Shown here: piece after piece, positions 18,330 to 26,200 of the stretch
How the letters are laid out: every line of letters starts with the position of its first letter
How positions within the stretch are numbered: position 1 is the first letter of the stretch
From: Rhizobium tropici CIAT 899
GTDB lineage: Bacteria; Pseudomonadota; Alphaproteobacteria; Rhizobiales; Rhizobiaceae
Assembly (NCBI RefSeq): GCF_000330885.1
Contig: NC_020062.1
Location: 380,374-444,373, forward strand
DNA: 64,000 bases
Direction: 5' to 3'
Translations under genes and position numbers: made by a program
The notes under the pieces: generated by a model
Database searches by the model: none
What the model saw: only the letters and a program-made list of their open reading frames with translations
What the model was told of the DNA's origin: nothing

Positions 18330-19235
18330 TTGGACCTTTCATCGATCGAAATATTTTTGGCGGTCGCAAGCGATCGCAGTGTAACCAAGGCTGCGAAAGC
18401 CGTGGGACGCGTGCCGTCGAACGTGACGACGCGCATCCAGCAGTTGGAGGACGCCCTCGGCGTCCTGCTCTTCAGCCGCGACGGCAAGAAGATGACGCTG
18501 ACAAAAGAGGGCGAGACGTTCCACGTCTATGCCAATCGTCTTTCGGCGCTTGCTCTTGAGGCACGGCAGGCGGTCAGGCCTCGGCGCCCAACGGGCACCT
18601 TGCGCTTGGGAACGATGGAAAGTACGGCGGCAAGCCGGCTGCCCGCGGCGCTCAGCAGGTTCAATCATATGTGGCCGGATGTGTCGCTCCAGCTGACGCT
18701 GGGCGCTTCCCGAGATCTTGCCCGAGATGTTCTGCGCGATATGTTGGATTGCGCGCTGATCGCCCGGCCGCCGAAAGCGATGCTGGATGAGGATCCAGAT
18801 TTCGCGGCTGAGCTCAGGCAGCTCGAAGCCGAACCGGTATTTGTCGAGGATCTGCTGCTGCTGTTGCCATCCGGGCATCCTGCGATCCGATCCGCCGCCG
18901 ATTTGCGGGTCGGATCGATTGCCGCTTTGGAGCCCGGATGCACTTATCGCAGGATTGCGGAAAGCTGGGCACGCAGGTCGAGCCCTTTGCCGACGACCGA
19001 ACTTGGTTCCTATCATGCCATCCTGGCCAGCGTAGCGACCGGCAACGCGGCTGGCGTCATGCCAAAGTCGGTTCTCGATCTCATGCACTGGCCGGCGACG
19101 TCGGCGACGCATCAGCTCGCCGTCGTGGATACGATTCTGATCTCCCGCAAGAATGATCGCCCGAGCTCATTCGATGCGTTTCATGAAGTCCTCGGTGTGA
19201 CCAGGGGCAAAAGCGTGTCGCTATTGCCGAACTAG
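18330..19235 (+). CDS. LysR-family transcriptional regulator
   Basis: 301 residues. The N-terminal winged helix-turn-helix (about 1-60: MDLSSIEIFLAVASDRSVTK, RVPSNVTTRIQQLEDALGV) is followed by a linker helix and an effector-binding domain (about 90-290) starting LRLGTMESTAASRLPAALSRF. The start is TTG, preceded by GAGAT. It resembles the group of LysR proteins next to transporter genes (for instance those controlling lysine or sulfonate exporters), but I cannot name the target. Its neighbour 53 bases downstream is an HPP/CBS membrane protein on the same strand. Confidence 0.88.
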   Translation: MDLSSIEIFLAVASDRSVTKAAKAVGRVPSNVTTRIQQLEDALGVLLFSRDGKKMTLTKEGETFHVYANRLSALALEARQAVRPRRPTGTLRLGTMESTAASRLPAALSRFNHMWPDVSLQLTLGASRDLARDVLRDMLDCALIARPPKAMLDEDPDFAAELRQLEAEPVFVEDLLLLLPSGHPAIRSAADLRVGSIAALEPGCTYRRIAESWARRSSPLPTTELGSYHAILASVATGNAAGVMPKSVLDLMHWPATSATHQLAVVDTILISRKNDRPSSFDAFHEVLGVTRGKSVSLLPN

Positions 19236-19288
19236 CCGGCGCCGTGCCGTTCATCCTCGAAAGATACTTCCTTAAAACTGGTTTCACT

Positions 19289-20410
19289 ATGCAGCATTCA
19301 GAGCCCCACAAGGCCGGCTCCAGCCGGTTCCGCCTGTTTTCCCCGATCCTCGCCGGAGCCACCTTGCGCGAACGGCTGCTCGCCTGCCTTGGTGCCCTGA
19401 TCGGCATTGGCCTTACCGGGGTCATCAGCGGTTATCTTTTCGGGCAGGGGCCGCATCTTCCGCTGATCGTCGCGCCGATGGGAGCGTCCGCAGTGCTGCT
19501 TTTCGCGGTTCCGGCAAGTCCGCTCGCCCAGCCGTGGTCGATCATCGGCGGCAACACCATTTCGGCCATGATGGGCATCATTGCCGCTTATCTTATCCAC
19601 GATCCGATCATCGCGATCGGGGTTGGCGTCTCGCTTGCAATCGGGGCAATGTCGTTTACGCGATGCCTGCATCCGCCGGGCGGCGCCGCTGCCCTGACCG
19701 CCGTTCTCGGCGGCCCGGTCGTTGCGGGCTGGGGCTTTCTGTTTCCGTTCGTGCCGGTTGCCTTGAATTCTTGCGTACTCGTCGGCCTCGGCCTGGTGTT
19801 TCACAAGCTCTCCAGGCGCAACTATCCGCATGTTGTCGCCAAGCCCGCAGAAAATACCCATCAGACGCGCGATCTGCCGCCGCCTTCGCGGGTGGGCTTT
19901 CGCGAGGAAGACGTCGATGCCGCCCTGGGCGTGCTTGATGAGACCTTCGACATCGATCGGGCCGACCTCAGCCGCCTTCTGCGGCAGGTCGAATTGCAGG
20001 CAGCGGTACGATCGCATGGAGACATAAGCTGTGCCGACATCATGTCGCGCGATGTCATCGCCATTGACGAGGACGCAGAGCCGGAGCACGCGCGGCAACT
20101 TCTGCTGAAACACAATATTCGCACCTTACCGGTGAAGGACCGCGAACGCCGCCTGATCGGTACGATCGGGTTGCGCGAGCTTTCGGCTGATCTCGACACC
20201 ATCGCGCACGCCGTATCGAAGCCGGCGGTTGCCGATGCTGCCGACCCCGCTTTGTCGTTGTTGCCCGTTCTGACGGACGGGCGAACGCATGCAGTCATCG
20301 TCGTCGATGCCGACCGGCGCGTCCTCGGTCTGATATCGCAGACGGATCTTTTGAGCGCCATGGTACGGCTCCTGCCGACAAAGGACATTCCGGCATTTGT
20401 GGTCATCTGA
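19289..20410 (+). CDS. HPP-family membrane protein with CBS domains
   Basis: About 373 residues. The N-terminal half (about 20-165) is an HPP integral membrane domain; its name motif appears as CLHPPGGAAALTAVLGG, with four hydrophobic segments. The C-terminal part (about 220-370) holds a CBS pair: CADIMSRDVIAIDEDAEPEH and later VLGLISQTDLLSAMV. HPP proteins include a plant chloroplast nitrite transporter, but bacterial members have no settled substrate. CBS domains suggest nucleotide or energy sensing. The ATG at 19289 is chosen over a GTG at 19244 that would add 15 residues; neither has a strong ribosome site. It follows the LysR gene on the same strand. Confidence 0.85.
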   Translation: MQHSEPHKAGSSRFRLFSPILAGATLRERLLACLGALIGIGLTGVISGYLFGQGPHLPLIVAPMGASAVLLFAVPASPLAQPWSIIGGNTISAMMGIIAAYLIHDPIIAIGVGVSLAIGAMSFTRCLHPPGGAAALTAVLGGPVVAGWGFLFPFVPVALNSCVLVGLGLVFHKLSRRNYPHVVAKPAENTHQTRDLPPPSRVGFREEDVDAALGVLDETFDIDRADLSRLLRQVELQAAVRSHGDISCADIMSRDVIAIDEDAEPEHARQLLLKHNIRTLPVKDRERRLIGTIGLRELSADLDTIAHAVSKPAVADAADPALSLLPVLTDGRTHAVIVVDADRRVLGLISQTDLLSAMVRLLPTKDIPAFVVI

Positions 20411-20474
20411 GTATGGTGGAGGCAGTTATCGCTACCATCGAGCGCTGCACCTGACGCGGCGTAACACCGCCGGC

Positions 20475-20582
20475 CTAGTTCTTGCTGATGCCGCGAGGCC
20501 ATAGACGGTCGACCAGGATACGCTTGCCGTCGCCATCGTCCTCGGGTTCGTAAATTCGCCTGATCCGTAGAGACATATCCAT
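20475..20582 (-). pseudogene. Truncated DUF488 (YeaO-like) gene fragment
   Basis: A 35-codon frame (ATG at 20582, TAG at 20477-20475) encodes a peptide with [20 protein letters not shown], the N-terminal hallmark of DUF488/YeaO proteins, which usually have about 115-120 residues. After RGISKN the frame stops, and none of the remaining family motifs can be seen further on in any frame. It is therefore a decayed remnant or a truncated copy. Family recognition comes from the [11 protein letters not shown] motif. Confidence 0.6.
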
Positions 20583-20784
20583 CGCCTTTCCGGGGCGGCC
20601 GACGGCAGCTGATGATAACGTCAGTCTGCAGGGCTTGGCCAATGATCCGGAGACCGACGGTTTTGCATCCTACCTGTCGCAGCGCGGCATGATTGCCAGC
20701 GATTCGGAGTTCACCTTAATCCATCGGACGCATAGCGTTGGGCGCGCGCTTGATCTCGGCGATAGACGTTCGCGGATTGGTTGA
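20554..20784 (+). other. Gap 20411-21132 with a start-less coding-like stretch
   Basis: The 722-base gap between the HPP gene and the small gene at 21133 holds the DUF488 remnant and, on the plus strand, an open frame without a good start. Its codons look coding, with segments such as [19 protein letters not shown] and TLIHRTHSVGRALDLGD, stopping at 20782-20784. I do not recognise the family. The rest, to 21132, becomes AT-richer and shows no convincing gene or RNA. The region reads like a scar of past rearrangement. Confidence 0.25.
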
Positions 20785-21132
20785 CATCGCTGCATCCGAT
20801 CGCGGTAGCCTGGCTCAATCGTCATCACCGCACTGCTGCGGCCTTATTTATGGCTGTTTCTGGCGGTCGATGAGCATCAGAGATTTGCCGGGGTGCTTTG
20901 AAGTCCCTTGTCTGGGCGACAGAATAACTTCCGCTTTTCTTGTATCTATTATGCCTCGGTCGGGGAGCTGCCCAATGATATAGCGTTAATGACTGCAATC
21001 AATTTTGCCTTGCTTGCAGCATAGCGATAGTGTGATTTGACGCAGGCTCTTGAAAATCTCCGAGCATCCTTTCGGATTTATTTTGTGTTGGGAATGTGAT
21101 AGCTGACATATATTACGACTGCGAGAGTGAGA

Positions 21133-21330
21133 ATGGTAGAATTCAAATTTAGCGAGCCACCTCGGGGAAAAGCGGAGGATCTCTCAAGCGAGTGCCAACG
21201 CCAGTTGCAGCCTATTGTCAGTGAAATCGTTCAGGCTGCAGCAGCGGCGGGATGGAACCAAAAAGACGTGCTTCTGGCGATGGTGGACGTTGCCTGGGAT
21301 CTATATGAAAAGGGCCGGGGCGAAACCTAA
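21133..21330 (+). CDS. Small conserved-type hypothetical protein
   Basis: 65 residues, starting MVEFKFSEPPRGKAEDLS, with a largely helical core (QPIVSEIVQAAAAAGWNQKD, LLAMVDVAWDLYEKG). It has no signal peptide or membrane segment. The ATG at 21133 is preceded by GAGAGTGAG; a GTG two codons upstream is also possible. Codon use is typical of the region and the amphipathic helices look real rather than random. I do not recognise a function; it could be a small DNA- or protein-binding accessory. Confidence 0.6.
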   Translation: MVEFKFSEPPRGKAEDLSSECQRQLQPIVSEIVQAAAAAGWNQKDVLLAMVDVAWDLYEKGRGET

Positions 21331-21640
21331 GATCGCAGAGATAGAAGTCTTCTTTCTACTTTTAAGGGAATATCGCCCAAAATTTGACTACACGTGCAAC
21401 TGGTTTTGAATATATTTCTCATCAACTATAAGATGAATCGGTCTGATGGCATACCATTTCTTAGCTATATGGCCATCTCCCCTTCCAAACTTGGCGATTT
21501 ATACTATTTAATCTTGCGCTATAAGCTGGCTTGCGGCGGCAAGCGGCGGGCAGAGTTGGGAAAATGAGATCTCAAATGAACGTGGGATCTGATCTGCTTG
21601 TTAGTATTTGCAGGACTTCGTTCGGGCGGGGCGATGAAGA
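21331..21640. other. Gene-free, AT-rich gap upstream of the AraC regulator
   Basis: This 310-base stretch has clearly lower GC than its surroundings and no open frame with a plausible start. It presumably contains the promoter for the AraC-family gene at 21641. I see no strong palindrome, terminator or RNA gene in it. Confidence 0.4.
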
Positions 21641-22525
21641 ATGAACTATGCGGGTGAGGTCCGGGAACGGGCCGAACGATATGTGTTCGACATAATTCCT
21701 GAATATGCAGGGCCTAGAAAGGCGACCGCCCGCGGGAGCGTTATCAATTCCGTACGCAATCCCGGATCGCAGACATTTCTCGCCAAAGAGCATGCGATGG
21801 GAATCGTATTGGCTCCCATGCGGGGCTTGCGAGCGTCTCTCGGCAGCGACAAGATCACCCAGTATGACGCGCCTGTCGGCTGCCTCATCATCAATCCCGC
21901 CGGTATGGATAGCAGTCTTGCCTGGTCCGAAACCAGGAAAAACCTCGTCGTCGCCATTCCTCCCGAAACTCTGTCGGAACTGGCACTTCAGGAGTTCGAT
22001 CTTGCCGACATAGAGCTCCGACCGCCGGCTTTCGGAACCGTCGATCCAATCGCTCTCAACATTGCGCAGAGGGTTTCTGCCGAATTAACCGGGAAGGCAA
22101 CTCCGAATGAACTCTTTCTGGATTCATTGGTTACACTCTTTAGCACCCATCTCATCCGCAACTATGCAAGCAACATGAGACAGCTTCCGTCGCCAAGGGG
22201 AGGGCTCTCCGCCAAAAGCGCCCGTCGCATTGAAGAGTATCTCCGTGAACATTTTACGGAAAAGGTTCATGTCGCGGAACTGGCGGCTGTCGCCGGCATT
22301 TCACCCAATCATTTCATTGTGAGGTTTGCCAAGACATTCGGCATGCCGCCCCACCGTTACCTCATAAACCTGCGGCTGGATTTTGCCGAAAAAATGCTGG
22401 TCGAGGGCGAAATCCCGATTGCGGAAATTGCCTATCTGACCGGGTTTTCGGATCAAAGCCATCTGGCGACAACGATGAAGCGATATCGCGGCAGGACGCC
22501 GACAGAGCTCCGCTTCCAGCGTTGA
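21641..22525 (+). CDS. AraC-family transcriptional regulator
   Basis: 294 residues. The first 190 form a sensor domain with weak similarity to the AraC-binding-like cupin type (segments MGIVLAPMRGLRASLGS, DAPVGCLIINPAG). The last 100 are a classic double helix-turn-helix: RIEEYLREHFTEKVHVAELA, GISPNHFIVRFAKTFGMPPH, and the family signature IAEIAYLTGFSDQSHLATTMK. It lies upstream of the adhesin gene set in the same orientation. Tandem 21-base-spaced direct repeats at 22751-22787, in front of that gene set, are the arrangement AraC proteins prefer, so it may be the activator of the adhesin operon (inference). Confidence 0.9.
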   Translation: MNYAGEVRERAERYVFDIIPEYAGPRKATARGSVINSVRNPGSQTFLAKEHAMGIVLAPMRGLRASLGSDKITQYDAPVGCLIINPAGMDSSLAWSETRKNLVVAIPPETLSELALQEFDLADIELRPPAFGTVDPIALNIAQRVSAELTGKATPNELFLDSLVTLFSTHLIRNYASNMRQLPSPRGGLSAKSARRIEEYLREHFTEKVHVAELAAVAGISPNHFIVRFAKTFGMPPHRYLINLRLDFAEKMLVEGEIPIAEIAYLTGFSDQSHLATTMKRYRGRTPTELRFQR

Positions 22526-22750
22526 TCTGCTGAAATTGCGGACCGGTCGATATCGGATTCGACCGTGGCTGGTCATCGGCATCTCCATATTATCTGGCTA
22601 GTCGTCGAACGGCGCAGCGTTGCGCTTCAGGCAGTTGTTTTCGCACCGATGACGCGTCATAGGCTTTGACCGTGGAACTCCTGCGCGAAAATGAAACAGC
22701 CTTAGGTAAGTGTGGCAAAGTGGCTACACCCGCAGCCGGCTAGGCAAAAA

Positions 22751-22787
22751 CCGTAATTTTCTAAAAAAAATCCGGAATTTTATAAAA
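22751..22787 (+). promoter_or_regulatory. Two 21-bp-spaced direct repeats upstream of the adhesin operon, candidate AraC-type site
   Basis: CCGTAATTTTCTAAAA (22751-22766) recurs as CCGGAATTTTATAAAA (22772-22787), matching 14 of 16 bases with a 21-base period, two helical turns. They sit 55-91 bases before the first gene of the adhesin operon, in the 316-base gap 22526-22841 that otherwise shows no gene. AraC-family activators bind such same-face direct repeats next to the promoter, and an AraC-family gene ends 225 bases upstream. The link is inferred from spacing and position. Confidence 0.5.
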
Positions 22788-22841
22788 TACGCTTGCGCTG
22801 AAATAAGGCCATCTTCCCGGATAGCAATCATCCGGTGCTTC

Positions 22842-23261
22842 ATGGACATTCAATTCCCTGAATTTGAAATCTTTGCTCCGAAGATCGAGGTGGCCTGGAC
22901 TGCCTTGCAAGACCGATATGCCAGCCGCCTGAGCGGCGCGGAGGTCGATTATCTATTTGCCTGCCTGGTCTTCGGTTTGACCTCTCCGGCTTACGGAGAA
23001 GGGGAGCCGCTATTCCATTTCGATGTCTGCCGCGCCTTGGTGGCGACGAAGCTTCCTCCCGATCGGGCCGACGCTGCATTGTTTTCCGTTCCGGAGCCGA
23101 CGCAGCCTTGGGTCGATACCGTCCGCGAACAGCTTGAAAGCCAGGCCGCCAAAATGGGTCGTGCGCTTCAGCAAGCCCACAATTTCAATGACGACGCAGC
23201 CGCAGATGCGGATTCACGCGTGCTCGGTCGTCCAGATAGCAGCGAGGAGAAAGCAGCATGA
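22842..23261 (+). CDS. Hypothetical protein translationally coupled to the adhesin
   Basis: 139 residues from the ATG at 22842; the frame is open another 44 codons upstream, but that part is lysine- and arginine-rich without a ribosome site. The protein starts MDIQFPEFEIFAPKIEVAWT, has no signal peptide or membrane segment, and appears mostly helical (ALQDRYASRLSGAEVDYLFA; VREQLESQAAKMGRALQQ). Its stop overlaps the adhesin start by 4 bases (ATGA), indicating coupled translation. I do not recognise the family. A cytoplasmic accessory or dosage factor for the autotransporter is one possibility, but nothing in the sequence proves it. Confidence 0.72.
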   Translation: MDIQFPEFEIFAPKIEVAWTALQDRYASRLSGAEVDYLFACLVFGLTSPAYGEGEPLFHFDVCRALVATKLPPDRADAALFSVPEPTQPWVDTVREQLESQAAKMGRALQQAHNFNDDAAADADSRVLGRPDSSEEKAA

Positions 23262-26200
23262 ACGAGTGCGTTGGGGACCATCTGCAGACTAAATCTCGTA
23301 CGGGATTTGCTGGAACCTTCGTTTTAGCCGACCGCACCGATCGGTCGCTCCGGCGCCGCCTGACGGCTGTGCTGCGGATGGCCTCTCGTGTTCTCGGCAT
23401 GCGCCGTAAGGACATTGGGCCTGGTTCGTTGGGTGCCGGCGGGAGCTTGCGTTCGGCCAGCGCGATCGGCGGACTCGCCGCGCTCGCCGCGCTCGGCCTT
23501 TCAGTGCCGGCGCAGGCGCAATATCAGGCCGGCGGCGGAACGGCGTCAGCCGCCAATGCCGTCGCCATCGGCACCGGTACCCAAGCGAATGGCCTGGAGA
23601 GCGTGGCGTTGGGCACCTCTAACAGTGCAACGGGCGATGCTTCGATCGCCATCGGCTATTCGATGGCTGTCAATGGCCTCAACGCCATAGGCATGGGTGT
23701 ATTCGCGAACGCGACCGGTACCAACGCCCTCGCCGTGGGCGGAAACGCCCGCGCGCTGGCGAGCGGCGCATCGGCCTTTGGTGTCAACACCACTGCAAGC
23801 GGGGCGAACGGCCTCGCTCTCGGCTCAACGGCCACCTCTTCAGGTGGTGCCTCGGTGGCGATTGGATTATCGTCCAACGCCTCGTCTGCAAACGGTTCTG
23901 CGATCGCCTTGGGCGCGGGCTCCAAGGCAAACGCTGGAACAGGCGGCGGTTCTCCCATTGCTATTGGTACAAATGCCAATGCAAGCGGCACTGCTCCTTC
24001 CGGCTTCACGTTCGAGTCTGTTGCGTTAGGCTCCGCTGCGACGGCCACAGGGGCATGGGCGAATGCCGTTGGTTCGAGCTCGTCTGCGACGGGAACGGGA
24101 TCCAGCGCGTTCGGCACGTCGGCCGCCGCAACGGCAAACCAAACTACGGCGATCGGCAATGGGGCAGCGGCTTCCGCCCTAAGAGGTTCCGCCATGGGTT
24201 ATCTGGCTAAGGCCTCCAACACGGACACCATCGCCCTCGGCACGAATGCTGCCGCATCAGGAACCAACTCGCTCGCAATTGGCCCGACCACCGTTGCGTC
24301 GGGGGCTTTCGGCGTTGCCTTGGGTAACCAGGCGCAGGCAGTCGCTGCCGGTGGTGCCGTTGCGATAGGCTCCGGTGCCATCGTTGCCAGCACCGCGACC
24401 TCCGGCGTCGCGCTAGGCAACAATTCGAATTCCAGTGGTGTGTTATCGACTGCCGTAGGCGCCGGTACCAACGCCAGCGGCGACAATTCCACGGCCACGG
24501 GGCGCCAGGCTGTTGCGAGTGGCACAAATGCCTCCGCGTACGGATCTGGAACGCAGGCGACGGGGAACAACTCCCTGGCAGCCGGTGTCAGCGCCAATGC
24601 CAGCGGGGCTGGCAGTACTGCACTCGGCATAGGAACTGTAGCGAGCGCCAGCGACTCGGCAGCCATGGGCTTTCAGGCCAGTGCGACGGGAACGGACTCC
24701 ACCTCGGTTGGTTCTCAAGCCAAGGCCACCGGTGCCCGTTCGTTCGCGGGCGGCCGGACGGTCACGGCCTCGGGTGATGACGCCATTGCCATTGGCACGA
24801 CGGCCGTCGCTTCAGGGGCTGCCTCGACAGCGCTCGGAGCAGGCGCGGTGGCAAGTGGCGTAAATGGGGTCGCCCTGGGTACTTCCGCCGGCTCACTCAC
24901 CGACAATTCCGTCGCCATCGGCACGGGCGCAATAGCTGATGGCGGCGAGTCGGTCGCCATCGGCTCCGGCAACACTGCGTACGGTGACGGCGCAGTCGCG
25001 ATCGGTGATCCGAGCTATGCAAGCGGTACCGGCGCCTTCACCGGCGGTGCCAACAACATCGCCAACAGCGATGGCACGGCAAGCGCTACCGCCGCCAACC
25101 AGGCCGCAGGCGCGGTCGCGATCGGCAACAACAACAAGGCGATCGGCCAGGGCTCGGTTGCGCTCGGCAACGGCTCCACCGCAGGCGCTTCCGGCTTCGT
25201 CGGCAACGTCGCATTGGGTAACGGTGCGACGGCGACGGCAAGCTCGGGCGACGTAGCGCTCGGTTCAGGCTCGTCGACCCTCGCGGCGGTCGGCACCGCA
25301 AGCGCGGTGATCGGCGGCAATACCTATAACTTCGCCGGCACGACACCGGCCTCGACGCTGAGCGTCGGCGCACCGGGTGCCGAGCGCACCATCACCAATG
25401 TCGCGGCGGGCCGGCTCAACAACGGTTCGACGGACGCGGTCAACGGCTCGCAGCTCTTTGCGACCAATCAGCAGGTTGACCTGAACACGACCGGCATCAC
25501 CAACCTGAACAATACGATCACCAACATCACCACGGGTGGCGGCATCAAATATTTCCATGCCAATTCCACTCTGCCGGATTCCCAGGCCCTCGGCACGGAT
25601 TCGGTTGCCGTCGGCCCGAATGCGGTGGCGAACAATGCCGGCGACGTGGCCATCGGCCTGAATTCGCAGTCCGGTGCGACGACGGCGGTTTCGGGAGCGA
25701 CTGTGGGAGGCACGGCCTATACCTTCGCGGGGACCACCCCGGCGGGCGCCTTCTCGGTCGGTTCGGCCGGTGCCGAGCGCCAGATCCAGAATGTCGCTGC
25801 CGGCCAGCTCAACGGCGGCTCGACGGATGCCGTCAATGGCTCGCAGCTCTTTGCCACCAACCAGGCGGTCGACACTCTCAACACGACGGTCACCACGATC
25901 GGCGGCAACCTGACCAATCTCGGCAACACGATCAACAACCTCGCTGGTGACACCTCGACGACCTATACCGATGCAAACGGTAAGGGTATCCGATATGTGC
26001 GCACCAACGACCGGACGCTTGCGGTCAGCGACTCCTCCGCTCAAGGCATCGGTTCCACGGCTGTCGGCTACAACGCCACCTCTGTCGCCGACAATTCGCT
26101 TGCGCTTGGCATGAACAGTCAATCGACCATCGTCGGCGGTGTCGCCCTTGGTTCGGGATCGGTTGCCGATCGCGCTCTGGCGCCGGCCACAGGTCAACTT

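Noticed and set aside
20738..20983. 81-codon plus-strand open frame after the DUF488 remnant
   Set aside because: No ribosome site, poor codon pattern and a mix of Cys, Trp and Arg unlike a real protein.
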